Source: Nitrosomonas aestuarii (GTDB lineage Bacteria; Pseudomonadota; Gammaproteobacteria; Burkholderiales; Nitrosomonadaceae). Taken from it: DNA of 47,563 nt. Within the stretch, counting starts at the first letter, position 1. Each line of letters begins with the position of its first letter. Below, one piece after another: positions 7,177-17,819 of this stretch. The stretch spans positions 1-47,563 of the forward strand of contig NZ_QAAE01000023.1 in the NCBI RefSeq assembly GCF_003046585.1. Direction: 5' to 3'. The notes below the pieces were generated by a model. That model searched no databases, had not been told where the DNA came from, and worked only from the letters and a program-made list of their open reading frames with translations. Position numbers and translations under genes: made by a program.

Positions 7177-7527
7177 TTATTCGTATCTTTGTAATTCTAC
7201 AACCGTCGTGCCTAAGGCTTCACCCTTGATAATCGCCAAACTTTCGATGCGTACGCGAACAGTGATTTCCTTATCCATTCTTGGCAGATTGGAGCTGGTG
7301 AGTATGATTAATTCACCGCTGTCATCTTCCAGTACATAGGCTTTGAGATCAATGACAGGAATACGTGTCGGATCTTTTGTGATGCCTCTGAGTGTCACTA
7401 ATTTACCGTCGAAATCGGCAGGTGATGTATTGATTTCATGAATAGCGGTAATTTCGCTGGCATGAACGAAGCCTGCTAATGGGAACAGTATGAGCAGGCA
7501 TACGATGAGTGCTGAAATTGTTTTCAT
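7177..7527 (-). CDS. Exported OB-fold-like protein of unknown function
   Basis: A 116-residue protein with a signal peptide (MKTISALIVCLLILFPLAG, probable cut after VHA near residue 23). The mature part is beta-rich: a strand around DGKLVTLRGI, an AYVLEDDSGELIIL hairpin, then ITVRVRI and TVVELQRY. This is the order of a small OB-fold like those in periplasmic YgiW-type proteins, but I cannot assign a named family. Its ATG overlaps the recX stop as ATGA and it ends 12 bases before alaS, so it is co-transcribed with recA-recX. The export signal is odd in an operon of cytoplasmic DNA-repair and translation genes; nothing seen links it functionally to them. Confidence 0.6.
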   Translation of the reverse strand: MKTISALIVCLLILFPLAGFVHASEITAIHEINTSPADFDGKLVTLRGITKDPTRIPVIDLKAYVLEDDSGELIILTSSNLPRMDKEITVRVRIESLAIIKGEALGTTVVELQRYE

Positions 7528-7976
7528 ATTCTTTCCTTTTCAGCTTGTAATAATACCTGACGAATAATGTCCGACGAAAAACCTCTATTGATCAGAAAGC
7601 GTATCTGTCTGCCGCGTGCTTTTAAATCATCGGGTGGTGCACCGAATTTTTTTTGCCAGATATGCAAGGCTGTTTCGAAGTCAGTTTCTTTAAGGTCAGG
7701 TAAGATCTGTGCAATTAAATGTTCTTCAATGCCTTTGTCTTTTAGTTCGCGCACAATGCGCCGACTGCCAAACCGCGCTCTACGGGTACGTGTGGCTTGT
7801 TCGACAAAGCGTTCTGCTGACAAGCAGCCATCAAGTTCGAGCTGATCCAGCAGGTTGATCAATGACTGCGGTGAAGATGCGTGTGCGGACAATTTTTTTT
7901 CCAGCTCAAACCGGGAATATTCACGTCTTGCCAGGTAACGCAGTGCGCGTGTTTCCAATGTCGGTTTGTCGTTCAT
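7524..7976 (-). CDS. recX: Regulatory protein RecX
   Basis: A 150-residue, all-helical, charged protein with the tandem three-helix pattern of RecX: RALRYLARREYSRFELEKKL near the N-terminus, a middle repeat with RFGSRRIVRELKDKGI, and a third around GRQIRFLINRGFSSDIIRQVL. RecX binds RecA filaments and limits their extension. It follows recA by 32 bases and overlaps the next gene by ATGA. Length and context are typical. Confidence 0.93.
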   Translation of the reverse strand: MNDKPTLETRALRYLARREYSRFELEKKLSAHASSPQSLINLLDQLELDGCLSAERFVEQATRTRRARFGSRRIVRELKDKGIEEHLIAQILPDLKETDFETALHIWQKKFGAPPDDLKARGRQIRFLINRGFSSDIIRQVLLQAEKERI

Positions 7977-8008
7977 TATAGTTACAATTGCGGTGGTAAA
8001 AGTGTTGG

Positions 8009-9055
8009 TTATTTCTCATCATTTGTCGGTTCACCTGCTGGTTTTCCGGTTTTTTTACTTTTGTCTATGATACTGACGGCAGTGCGAATTTTCTGTTCAA
8101 TCTCCTGGGCTATTTTAGAATGCTCTCTAAGGTATTCGCGCACATTATCTTTTCCCTGGCCAATTTTTTCGCCGTTGTAGGAATACCAGGCGCCTGCTTT
8201 GTCGATTAGTTTATGTTGTACGCCGAGTTCGATGATTTCGCTTTCGCGGGAAATGCCTTCGCCATATAGAATATCAAATTCGGCTTGTTTGAAGGGTGGC
8301 GCCACCTTGTTCTTAACTACTTTGACGCGAGTTTCGTTGCCGATTGTTTCTTCGCCTTTCTTGATGGCGCCTGTGCGGCGTATTTCAAGGCGTATGGAGG
8401 CATAGAACTTGAGTGCGTTTCCGCCAGTGGTTGTCTCCGGATTACCAAAAATAACACCGATTTTCATGCGTATCTGGTTAATGAAAATCACCATGGTGTT
8501 GCTGCGTTTGATGTTAGCGGTCAGCTTTCTGAGCGCCTGCGACATCAGCCTGGCCTGTAAACCCATTTGTGGGTCGCCCATTTCGCCTTCAATTTCAGCG
8601 CGTGGCGTCAGGGCGGCGACAGAATCGATAACGACAATATCAACGGAACTGGAGCGCACCAGCATATCGGCGATTTCCAATGCCTGCTCACCGTTGTCCG
8701 GTTGTGAGATTAATAGTTCCTGCACATTGACTCCAATTTTTTGTGCATATTGGGGGTCGAGGGCATGTTCAGCGTCAATAAAAGCTGCAGTTCCGCCGAG
8801 TTTCTGCATTTCGGCAATCACCTGAAGTGTAAGCGTGGTTTTGCCTGATGATTCGGGGCCGTAGATTTCAATGACACGGCCGCGCGGCAAACCGCCAACT
8901 CCTAAAGCTATGTCCAGGCTGAGTGATCCGGTGGACACAACTTGTATGTCATTGGCGACATCGTTGGCGCCCAAACGCATGATGGATCCTTTGCCGAACT
9001 GTTTTTCAATTTGGGAAAGTGCTACAGCCAGTGCTTTACTTCTGTTTTCGTCCAT
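8009..9055 (-). CDS. recA: Recombinase RecA
   Basis: A 348-residue RecA: P-loop GPESSGKT at residues 66-73, Walker [12 protein letters not shown], the L1/L2 DNA-binding loops with the conserved GNPETTTGG, and an acidic C-terminal tail. It forms ATP-dependent filaments for strand exchange and SOS co-protease activity. Start is placed at MDENRSKAL because AGGA sits about seven bases upstream; nine codons of open frame before it would add an atypical N-terminus. I found no CTGT-N8-ACAG box in the bases upstream to 9300. Head gene of recA-recX-OB-fold-alaS. Confidence 0.98.
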   Translation of the reverse strand: MDENRSKALAVALSQIEKQFGKGSIMRLGANDVANDIQVVSTGSLSLDIALGVGGLPRGRVIEIYGPESSGKTTLTLQVIAEMQKLGGTAAFIDAEHALDPQYAQKIGVNVQELLISQPDNGEQALEIADMLVRSSSVDIVVIDSVAALTPRAEIEGEMGDPQMGLQARLMSQALRKLTANIKRSNTMVIFINQIRMKIGVIFGNPETTTGGNALKFYASIRLEIRRTGAIKKGEETIGNETRVKVVKNKVAPPFKQAEFDILYGEGISRESEIIELGVQHKLIDKAGAWYSYNGEKIGQGKDNVREYLREHSKIAQEIEQKIRTAVSIIDKSKKTGKPAGEPTNDEK

Positions 9056-10053
<998 letters not shown>

Positions 10054-10216
10054 TATCTGTATCGTTTCATCGTAATACTTTCCAAAATTAGAGCGACAAC
10101 ATTATGCTGGTTATGATTTTGTTGTGCTGTGATTTTTGTTTTGCTGGATTTTAATAATTGTATCTTTTGACAGTATAGTTTTGCTTACGATTTGATTAAT
10201 CAGGAGAAATAAAAAT

Positions 10217-11476
10217 ATGTCAATAAAAAATGCATTTTATGCCCAGTCGGGTGGTGTAACTGCTGTTATTAATGCATCAGCAGCTGGTGTCATAGAAACA
10301 GCGCGCCAGCATGCCGATAAAATTGGCGATGTTTACGCGGGCCGCAACGGTATTATTGGTGCGCTGACTGAAGATTTGATAGATACCAGTGCCGATTCAG
10401 CCGAAGCGATTGCCGCATTGCGCCATACACCATCCGGTGGATTCGGTTCATGTCGCTACAAGCTGAAAAGCATTGAACAAAACCGCCGTGAATACGAACG
10501 TTTGATTGAAGTTTTTAAAGCGCATAATATCGGATACTTTTTTTATAATGGCGGTGGTGATTCTGCCGACACCTGTCTCAAAGTGTCGCAGATTTCCGAT
10601 ACGCTGGGTTACCCGATTCAGGCGATTCACGTGCCTAAAACAGTAGATAACGATTTGCCTGTTACAGATTGTTGTCCGGGGTTCGGTTCTGTAGCTAAAT
10701 ATATTGCGGTATCCACGCGTGAAGCAAGCTTTGATGTGGCCAGTATGGCGAAGACATCCACCAAGGTTTTCGTTCTTGAAGTCATGGGACGCCATGCTGG
10801 TTGGATTGCTGCAGCCGGTGGTCTGGCTTCCAGCCAGGATTGTGAAATTCCGATTGTTATTCTGTTTCCGGAAATAACATTTGATAAGGCAAAATTTCTT
10901 GCCAAAGTGGATGGTTATGTCAAGCAATTTGGCTATTGTTCTGTCGTAGTATCGGAAGGTGTCAAGGGTGAGGATGGGAATTTTCTATCCGATCAAGGGC
11001 TGCGTGATGCTTTCGGGCATGCGCAACTGGGTGGTGTTGCGCCGGTTGTGGCCAATATTATCAAGGATGGTCTGGGGCTTAAGTATCACTGGGGTGTGGC
11101 TGATTATTTGCAACGTGCCGCACGCCATATTGCTTCCAAAACTGATGTCGAGCAAGCTTACGCGATGGGTAAGGCTGCAGTGGAGTACGCCATTGCCGGT
11201 CATAACTCAGTCATGCCGACAATTGATCGCGTTTCCAGCGCGCCTTACACGTGGAAAGTGGGTATGGCGCAGCTTGCGAATGTCGCAAATGTCGAAAAAA
11301 TGATGCCGGCCGACTATATCAGTGAAGATGGATTTGGTATCAGTGAAGCATGCCGTGAGTATCTGTTGCCGCTCATAGAGGGAGAAGATTATCCGCCGTA
11401 TAAAAATGGTTTGCCTGATTACGTGCGGTTGAAAAATGTTGCAATAGAAAAGAAACTGGAAAAATTCGAAATTTAG
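10217..11476 (+). CDS. pfp: Pyrophosphate-dependent 6-phosphofructokinase
   Basis: A 419-residue PfkA-superfamily enzyme. GGGDS at 112-116 has Asp at the fourth position where ATP enzymes have Gly, and PKTVDND at 140-146 has Lys where ATP enzymes have Gly. Both substitutions mark PPi as phosphoryl donor. MGRHAGWIAA, the substrate loop, is present. The enzyme reversibly converts fructose 6-phosphate plus PPi to fructose 1,6-bisphosphate plus Pi; related enzymes also act on sedoheptulose phosphates. AGGAG precedes the ATG by 11 bases. hppA lies downstream on the same strand with a possible terminator between, which suggests linked PPi metabolism. The third residue of GGGDS is G rather than the usual D, a minor oddity. 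Confidence 0.93.
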   Translation: MSIKNAFYAQSGGVTAVINASAAGVIETARQHADKIGDVYAGRNGIIGALTEDLIDTSADSAEAIAALRHTPSGGFGSCRYKLKSIEQNRREYERLIEVFKAHNIGYFFYNGGGDSADTCLKVSQISDTLGYPIQAIHVPKTVDNDLPVTDCCPGFGSVAKYIAVSTREASFDVASMAKTSTKVFVLEVMGRHAGWIAAAGGLASSQDCEIPIVILFPEITFDKAKFLAKVDGYVKQFGYCSVVVSEGVKGEDGNFLSDQGLRDAFGHAQLGGVAPVVANIIKDGLGLKYHWGVADYLQRAARHIASKTDVEQAYAMGKAAVEYAIAGHNSVMPTIDRVSSAPYTWKVGMAQLANVANVEKMMPADYISEDGFGISEACREYLLPLIEGEDYPPYKNGLPDYVRLKNVAIEKKLEKFEI

Positions 11477-11508
11477 GTTGCATAAAAAAAGATGCATTTA
11501 AACAGCAA

Positions 11509-11532
11509 GTGCATATAAAATATGCGCCTTTT
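11509..11532 (+). terminator. Candidate terminator between pfp and hppA
   Basis: An 8-bp stem with a 3-base loop (11509-11527; GCATAT/ATATGC core extended by G-T and G-C pairs) is followed by TTTT at 11529-11532. It is AU-rich and moderately weak, so some read-through into hppA is likely. A second small hairpin (TGCAT/ATGCA) lies just after the pfp stop. Confidence 0.4.
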
Positions 11533-11626
11533 GTGCAGGATTTTGAACAAGTGTTTAATTATGTGGAATTATTAGGCCAATATTCTACGTATAATTTTGA
11601 TGGTCTGACTTTAAGTGGAGTTCTTT

Positions 11627-13684
11627 ATGTCTAACGGTTTAATTATCGCAATTGGTAGCGCGATTCTGGCCCTGGTATACAGCGGCATATGGATTAGGGG
11701 TATTTATATCCAGTCTACCGGCAATGCTCGCATGCAGGAAATTGCTTCTGCAATACAGGAAGGTGCTTCGGCATATCTCAATCGTCAATATACAACCATT
11801 GGTATAGTGGGTTTGATTCTATTCCTGGCCATTGGCTTGGCATTGACATGGGACACTGCAATCGGTTTTGCACTGGGTGCCGTGCTATCCGGTGCCGCTG
11901 GTTATCTGGGAATGAATGTCTCTGTTCAATCAAATGTACGCACTGCCGAAGCCGCACGTACAGGATTGAATGAGGCGCTAGCCGTCGCATTCCGCGGTGG
12001 CGCGGTAACAGGCATGCTGGTAGTCGGCTTAGGTCTTCTGGGTGTTGCCGGTTACTGTGCCTGGTTATTCAGCGGTGCAGATCCGGACACACCGGTGAGT
12101 GATGTAATCAAGCCATTGATTGGTTTTGCTTTTGGTGGTTCACTGATCTCCATTTTTGCGCGTTTGGGTGGCGGTATCTTTACCAAGGGTGCAGATGTTG
12201 GCGCAGATCTGGTCGGTAAAGTTGAGGCCGGAATTCCAGAAGATGACCCACGTAATCCGGCTGTAATTGCAGATAACGTGGGTGATAATGTCGGTGATTG
12301 TGCGGGTATGGCAGCTGACTTATTTGAAACCTATGCGGTGACAATTATCGCTACCATGTTGCTGGGTGCATTACTGTTTACCAGCAATGCGATGAGTGCC
12401 GTGGTATATCCACTCATGCTGGGCGCCGCTTCTATCGTTGCTTCAATTATCGGGTGCTACTACGTCAAAATACAAGATGGCGGAACGATCATGAAGGCAC
12501 TATACCGTGGACTTATTGTTGCGGGGGGTATTGCGTTGCTTGCTTATTTGCCTGTGACGGTCTGGTTTATGGCTGATATGACACTCGAAGTTTCAGGTGT
12601 TGAAGTAGCGGGTGGTGCACTGGTTATGCGCGTATTTCTCGCTGCTGCGATTGGTTTGTTACTGACAGGTGCTATGGTTGTGATTACTGAATATTACACT
12701 TCCACTGACTATCCTCCCGTGCAACATATTGCTGAAGCATCTACAACCGGACATGCTACTAACATTATTGCTGGTCTGGGTGTTTCCATGCGTGCAACGG
12801 CAGCGCCGGTATTGGCGGTTTGCTTGAGCATCCTTATGGCCTATTCATTAGCAGGTCTGTATGGGATCGCCATTGCAGCGACTGCTATGCTGTCGATGAC
12901 CGGTATTATCGTGGCACTGGACGCTTATGGTCCGATTACCGATAATGCGGGTGGTATCGCGGAAATGGCGGAAATGCCTGAGTCTGTTCGCGCGATTACT
13001 GATCCGCTTGATGCGGTAGGTAATACCACAAAGGCGGTAACCAAAGGTTATGCAATCGGATCTGCCGGTCTTGCTGCGTTGGTGTTATTTGCGGATTATA
13101 CGCATGGGCTTGAAGCTGCTGGTCATTTGTTGTCATTTGACCTATCCAATCATATGGTGATCATTGGTTTGTTTATTGGTGGTTTAATTCCGTATTTGTT
13201 TGCTGCTATGTCGATGGAAGCAGTCGGACGTGCTGCCAGCTCTGTGGTGATTGAGGTGCGCCGCCAGTTCAATGAGATTCCAGGAATTATGGAAGGTACG
13301 GCAAAGCCTGATTATTCTCGCGCGGTTGATATGTTGACTAAAGCTGCGATTAAAGAAATGATGATTCCATCACTCTTGCCAGTCCTGGCGCCATTGTTGG
13401 TAGGTGTTCTGCTTGGACCGCAAGCACTGGGTGGTGTACTGATGGGTTCTATTGTGACTGGATTGTTTGTAGCAATTTCCATGACTACCGGCGGTGGTGC
13501 GTGGGATAATGCCAAAAAGTACATTGAAGATGGTAATTTCGGTGGTAAAAACAGTGAAGCGCACAAAGCTTCTGTTACCGGTGATACTGTAGGTGATCCT
13601 TACAAGGATACCGCTGGGCCGGCCATTAACCCGTTGATCAAGATTATCAACATTGTGGCATTGATGATTATTCCACTGCTATAA
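11627..13684 (+). CDS. hppA: Membrane-bound proton-pumping pyrophosphatase (K+-independent type)
   Basis: A 685-residue, very hydrophobic protein with the M-PPase pattern: [11 protein letters not shown] (about residue 190), DNVGDNVGD (about 216) and C-terminal [15 protein letters not shown], which bind Mg-PPi. About 15-16 membrane helices are expected. The GNTTKA motif near residue 464-469 has Lys where K+-dependent enzymes have Ala, so the K+-independent H+-pumping class is predicted. It hydrolyses PPi to export protons. ATG 11627 chosen because GGAG is eight bases upstream; the earlier in-frame start would add four residues. A strong terminator follows. Confidence 0.96.
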   Translation: MSNGLIIAIGSAILALVYSGIWIRGIYIQSTGNARMQEIASAIQEGASAYLNRQYTTIGIVGLILFLAIGLALTWDTAIGFALGAVLSGAAGYLGMNVSVQSNVRTAEAARTGLNEALAVAFRGGAVTGMLVVGLGLLGVAGYCAWLFSGADPDTPVSDVIKPLIGFAFGGSLISIFARLGGGIFTKGADVGADLVGKVEAGIPEDDPRNPAVIADNVGDNVGDCAGMAADLFETYAVTIIATMLLGALLFTSNAMSAVVYPLMLGAASIVASIIGCYYVKIQDGGTIMKALYRGLIVAGGIALLAYLPVTVWFMADMTLEVSGVEVAGGALVMRVFLAAAIGLLLTGAMVVITEYYTSTDYPPVQHIAEASTTGHATNIIAGLGVSMRATAAPVLAVCLSILMAYSLAGLYGIAIAATAMLSMTGIIVALDAYGPITDNAGGIAEMAEMPESVRAITDPLDAVGNTTKAVTKGYAIGSAGLAALVLFADYTHGLEAAGHLLSFDLSNHMVIIGLFIGGLIPYLFAAMSMEAVGRAASSVVIEVRRQFNEIPGIMEGTAKPDYSRAVDMLTKAAIKEMMIPSLLPVLAPLLVGVLLGPQALGGVLMGSIVTGLFVAISMTTGGGAWDNAKKYIEDGNFGGKNSEAHKASVTGDTVGDPYKDTAGPAINPLIKIINIVALMIIPLL

Positions 13685-13704
13685 GTTGCTGTCGGTTGAA
13701 TTCG

Positions 13705-13738
13705 TAAAAAAGCACGCCATTTAGGCGTGCTTTTTTTT
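13705..13738. terminator. Strong bidirectional terminator (hppA / ntrX)
   Basis: GCACGCC (13712-13718) and GGCGTGC (13724-13730) form a 7-bp GC-rich stem with a 5-base loop, flanked by an A-run before and TTTTTTTT (13731-13738) after. It sits between the converging hppA and ntrX genes and can work in both directions. Confidence 0.92.
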
Positions 13739-13770
13739 GCTTAAGCGTTCCGTGCGATAAATGTAAAAAA

Positions 13771-15033
13771 TCAATTTCCTCTTAACTTTATTCCGAGTAA
13801 TTTAATCTTCCGGTATAAATGTGTGCGTTCAAGTCCGGCGCGTTCGGCTACGCGCGTCATATTGCCATTTTCTTCTTCAATTAGTCTTTCAAAATAGGTT
13901 TTTTCAAATAAATCACGCGCTTCTCGTAATGAGAGATCAAAAGGAATGTCAGGTGCAGATGATGTTGAGGTGGATTCTGGGAAAACCATGGCTTGTTGTA
14001 CCATGTCTGCAGTAATTTCATCCCCGGTGCAGGTCAAAGCTAAAGAATGTACAACACCTGTCAATTGTGTCAGATTACCCGGCCAATCATAATTTCGCAG
14101 GCAATTTAATGCAGCCGTACTAAACTGTAGAATTGGCGAGACTTCTCCTGATTCAGCAAAACTTGATAAAATCTGATTAGCAAGATCTGGAATATCTTCC
14201 CGGTGGGCTCTGAGTGATGGAACACCGATGCTAAGTCCGCTCAATGATTCATATAGTTTTGCATGATAGCTGCCTTGTGAAGCGAGTTCGGCAAGTGGCT
14301 GAGAAGTAGCGCAAATCAGGCGCACATTATATTTTTCAAGTTTGCTTACTATTAATAATAAACCTTTTTGCGCTAGTTTATTAATTTCACCAATATCTTT
14401 CAGAAATAATAATCCGTTCTTGGCTTGTTCTAGCAAATCCAGGGGTTTCTCAGCTAAAATGGCCAGTGACTCTGGTTCGATCCATGAGGTATTGGGACGA
14501 TGCAAAAAGCGTGCGCAGACTTCCATGCCTACGCCCGGTTCACCCATCAAAAGTAAGGGTGTTTTCAGATTAGCTACTTTTTCCAATTTCTTTTTCAGAT
14601 CAATAATTAATGCACCCTTGCCCAGACTTGCCAGTGAGAGCGCAGCTTGTTGTTTGTTCTGGCCGCCACGCATCGCTTTGCCGACGGTACTTAATAGTTT
14701 TTGTAATGGTATGGGTTTTTCCAGATAACCAAATGCGCCAATGCGCGTTGCTTCTACAGCTGTATCTATAGTGCCATGGCCTGACATCATGATGACCGGC
14801 ATGGTTAGCATGCCGCTACTTGCCCAGTCTTTCAACAGAGTTATACCATCTGTATCAGGCATCCATATGTCCAGTAATACTAGTTCGGGTCGTGTCTGAT
14901 TTCGCCATACACGCGCCTGCTCAGCGTTTTCAGCTAGTGCAACGCGATAGCCCTCATCACGTAAAATTTCGGATAATAATTCGCGTATTCCGATTTCGTC
15001 GTCAACTACCAATATCGTATTATTCGTCATCAT
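13771..15033 (-). CDS. ntrX: NtrX-type response regulator with degenerate AAA+ domain
   Basis: A 420-residue regulator. Receiver domain 1-125 with the acidic pocket D11/D12 and phosphoacceptor Asp55 (LLDIWMPD), and KP near 106. The central domain is AAA+-like but altered: the Walker A site reads GEPGVGME, with Met for the essential Lys; the GAFTGA sigma-54 contact loop is absent; Walker B reads LLFLKDIG instead of LFLDE. HREDIPDLA (arginine-finger region) and DWPGNLTQL remain. A Fis-type HTH ends the protein (NGNMTRVAERAGLERTHLYR). NtrX pairs with NtrY in nitrogen, redox and envelope regulation. This one probably binds DNA without ATP-driven sigma-54 activation. It follows ntrY by 20 bases and is last in the operon. 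Start could be the first or second Met. Confidence 0.9.
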   Translation of the reverse strand: MMTNNTILVVDDEIGIRELLSEILRDEGYRVALAENAEQARVWRNQTRPELVLLDIWMPDTDGITLLKDWASSGMLTMPVIMMSGHGTIDTAVEATRIGAFGYLEKPIPLQKLLSTVGKAMRGGQNKQQAALSLASLGKGALIIDLKKKLEKVANLKTPLLLMGEPGVGMEVCARFLHRPNTSWIEPESLAILAEKPLDLLEQAKNGLLFLKDIGEINKLAQKGLLLIVSKLEKYNVRLICATSQPLAELASQGSYHAKLYESLSGLSIGVPSLRAHREDIPDLANQILSSFAESGEVSPILQFSTAALNCLRNYDWPGNLTQLTGVVHSLALTCTGDEITADMVQQAMVFPESTSTSSAPDIPFDLSLREARDLFEKTYFERLIEEENGNMTRVAERAGLERTHLYRKIKLLGIKLRGN

Positions 15034-15053
15034 TCTAATTTTATCCTTAGTCT

Positions 15054-17210
15054 TTAGCTAAGTGATTCTAAATTCTTTGCCGCCGGCATAGTGATTATTA
15101 TCTGGGCACCATGAGGTTTCAAATTTTCTACATGGATCGTTCCTTCATGCTCTTCTACTATTTTTTTGACAATGGGTAAACCCAATCCGGTGCCCTTAGC
15201 TTTGGTCGTAACATAGGGTTCAAAAACCCGCGATCTGACTTCATCTGAAAAACCGCACCCATTATCCCGCACAGTCAACTGTATACCGTTTGGCGCAATT
15301 TCTGTTTTAATTTCTATGTAAGGTTTTTCAATTCCGGTCAAAGCATCTTGTGCATTGAGCAACAGGTTATGCAAAACTTGGCGTAACTGTGCGGAATCTC
15401 CATTAATGGGAGGCAGGTTGTCTGCTAACGTCCGTTTAATGTGTATATGCTCTTTCTTCGCATTTGCGACATTCGCTGTCTCATATAGTGAGAGTATTTC
15501 TAACACCAGATTATTAATATCGAGTTTGCACATTTCCAGCGCGGGTGCACGTGCATACTGGTTAAACTCATTAACCATCCGCTTGAGTGCTTCAACCTGA
15601 TTGACAATCGTTTCAGTTGATCGCTGCAGAAATATGGCATCTTGCGCATCAAGCTTTTTAACCAGTTTATGCACCATCCGTTCAGCTGAAAGTTGAATAG
15701 GGGTAAGAGGGTTTTTAATTTCATGGGCAAGTCGTCGAGCGATTTCACTCCAGGCTACGGCGCGTTGTACTTGCAGAAGACTGGTAATATCATCAAATAC
15801 GACGACACCACCGCCGCCTGATATTTCGGGTAATCGTGTGCCGCGCAATAACAGAACCTGATTGTTGCCGCTATTTGTGCGCGTCATTTGTCGCTGCCAC
15901 ATGCCCGTTTCACCCGAATTGAAGCCTGCACGAATTTCTGTCACCAGGGCGTTCACCTGAGGTTCTTTTTCAACACAACCGTCAATAACCGAACCGTCCA
16001 GACTGATTAAAGGTGCTTGCAAAATTTGTTCAGCGCTACGATTAGCCTTAATCAGAGTTAAGTGTTCATCAAATACCAGTACGCCTGATGAAAGATTTGC
16101 AAGAATGCTTTCTAAATGTGTGCGTGCACTTTCCACTTCGTACTGATTATGCTGAGCGATTGCACGTGCTTCTTCCAGTTGTTGCGTCATTAAATTAAAG
16201 GATTCTGTCAGGACGCCCAGCTCATCCCGGGTTTGCACCAGATGGCGGCGACTGTAATCGCCCTGCGCGATTGCTCTGGTGCCTTCAGCCAGCATACCAA
16301 GTGGCGCGCTTAAATTTTCACTCAACAGTGAAGCTGTTGCCAATGCCGAAAAAAGGGATAATAAGAGCGCTAACGTTAAGGTTACACTATACAGTCGAGT
16401 CAAACCCTGCCTTGACAGTGAAAGCTCCTGGTAATCCCAATAGCCTGCTTGCACTTTTTCGGCATTCCTGGCTAAATAATCCGGAACTGGCTGTAGTAAC
16501 TGAAGAATCCTAATGTCATCATCCAAACTTAGCACATTTACAGGTGCCAGTACACGTAGATACAATCCTTTGTCAGCTATCGGTTCAATGGCGCCGTATA
16601 CTTTCTGGGTTCTTATATGGCGCATGACTGTTCTGCTGGGAACCTGAGGAAATGATGCCAGATTGGTTTCACTTGAGAAAGCAATCACTTTGCCGTCCTG
16701 ATTAAATAAAGTGGCGGCTTCTATCTGGGATTGCAATAATAATTCGTTCAATGCCGCCACATGCGAAGTAGATGGTTCGGATAATGTCAGGGCCGCAACT
16801 TTAGCTTTTTTCTGCAGATCCTCCAGTAAATTTTCCAGCATTGTCTGTCCCAAGTGCAGACCGCTCTCAAGCGCCCGATCGACTTTGACATCAAACCATG
16901 ATTCAATACTTTTTTCAAGGAACTGCACAGAGACTGTATATACCAGTACACCGGGTAAAATGGCCATTAACGAAAAAATCAACAATAAACGCAAAGCTAA
17001 TCTAGAACCGAATACGCCCGATTTGAGTCGCCGTCTGAATCGCAGCAATAGATATCCGACAACGAACATAAAAAGCAATACGAAAACGATATTAATGATC
17101 AGCAGTAACTGGTAACGGCGTTCAAAAAAGTCGGTATTGGCGCCGGCTGTTGCCAGTAAAAACAGCATGACTGCGCCGAGCCCGGCACCGGTGATCAAGA
17201 CATATTTCAT
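15054..17210 (-). CDS. ntrY: NtrY-type membrane sensor histidine kinase
   Basis: A 718-residue kinase: membrane helices near 5-22, 34-56 and 73-92, a periplasmic sensor region to about 280, another helix near 285-305, a HAMP-like linker (SENLSAPLGMLAEGTRAIA), a PAS domain (about 365-470), then the HisKA H-box HEIKNPLTP with His496 and an HATPase domain with N-box LLNAQDAL, G1 DNGCGF and G2 GTGLGLPI. It autophosphorylates and passes phosphate to NtrX. Its ATG overlaps the DUF4390 stop as ATGA. The kinase core is complete, in contrast to the degenerate ATPase domain of its partner. Confidence 0.94.
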   Translation of the reverse strand: MKYVLITGAGLGAVMLFLLATAGANTDFFERRYQLLLIINIVFVLLFMFVVGYLLLRFRRRLKSGVFGSRLALRLLLIFSLMAILPGVLVYTVSVQFLEKSIESWFDVKVDRALESGLHLGQTMLENLLEDLQKKAKVAALTLSEPSTSHVAALNELLLQSQIEAATLFNQDGKVIAFSSETNLASFPQVPSRTVMRHIRTQKVYGAIEPIADKGLYLRVLAPVNVLSLDDDIRILQLLQPVPDYLARNAEKVQAGYWDYQELSLSRQGLTRLYSVTLTLALLLSLFSALATASLLSENLSAPLGMLAEGTRAIAQGDYSRRHLVQTRDELGVLTESFNLMTQQLEEARAIAQHNQYEVESARTHLESILANLSSGVLVFDEHLTLIKANRSAEQILQAPLISLDGSVIDGCVEKEPQVNALVTEIRAGFNSGETGMWQRQMTRTNSGNNQVLLLRGTRLPEISGGGGVVVFDDITSLLQVQRAVAWSEIARRLAHEIKNPLTPIQLSAERMVHKLVKKLDAQDAIFLQRSTETIVNQVEALKRMVNEFNQYARAPALEMCKLDINNLVLEILSLYETANVANAKKEHIHIKRTLADNLPPINGDSAQLRQVLHNLLLNAQDALTGIEKPYIEIKTEIAPNGIQLTVRDNGCGFSDEVRSRVFEPYVTTKAKGTGLGLPIVKKIVEEHEGTIHVENLKPHGAQIIITMPAAKNLESLS

Positions 17211-17812
17211 TGATCACCTGATATCTGAAATGGTTGTTCCGGTGATGGCAGCTTCATATGCCATTCCAAGCGATCGGAACTCAAATTCCATGCGTTTGAA
17301 CCAAGTGCTTCAACTTGGAAAGGTTTGGGCATGCGCGTTAAATCGAGCCATAATCTTAGTATTGCGTCATAATGAACATTGGATTTTAGTTCGTGTTTGA
17401 TCGTCAGCGGGTGGTCACGCAGCTGTTCCAATGATCGTAACGCATCTTTCAGTGTAGTGAAATTTTTTGAAAATGTGCTATCGCTGAGGTGATACTGTCG
17501 TGTAAGGGCATGGTATCTTAAGCCAATGCGTGTTTTTATGCGCGCGACTTCCTTGTCGAACCAATACCAGCGTGGTTCAACAAGGGTAAACTTGTTGACA
17601 AAGTAAAGCACAACGCCTTTTTCAAGTGCTTTTTCAAGCGTCGGATTTAATTCAATCTTGGAGTCGATGCTGACTGCATAACCGTTTTCCACAGCAGCGA
17701 GCTTGAATGAGTTTACTTGAATACTGCCGTAGGCGAGCGCATTTGAGGCACATAACCATGCAGACGAAAGCGTGCATATGAGAACGAATTGTAAAAACCC
17801 TGATTGTTTCAT
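17207..17812 (-). CDS. DUF4390 exported protein
   Basis: Beginning at ATG 17812 gives 201 residues with a signal peptide (MKQSGFLQFVLICTLSS, cut near NALA). The mature part, with LVEPRWYWFDKEVARIKTRI and RYHALTRQYHL, matches the DUF4390 family found between rsmB and ntrY in betaproteobacteria. The longer frame upstream overlaps rsmB by over 100 bases and lacks a signal-like start, so it is rejected. Function unknown; coupling to ntrY (4-base overlap) suggests a role with this sensor at the membrane. Confidence 0.85.
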   Translation of the reverse strand: MKQSGFLQFVLICTLSSAWLCASNALAYGSIQVNSFKLAAVENGYAVSIDSKIELNPTLEKALEKGVVLYFVNKFTLVEPRWYWFDKEVARIKTRIGLRYHALTRQYHLSDSTFSKNFTTLKDALRSLEQLRDHPLTIKHELKSNVHYDAILRLWLDLTRMPKPFQVEALGSNAWNLSSDRLEWHMKLPSPEQPFQISGDQ

Positions 17813-17819
17813 GACATGT

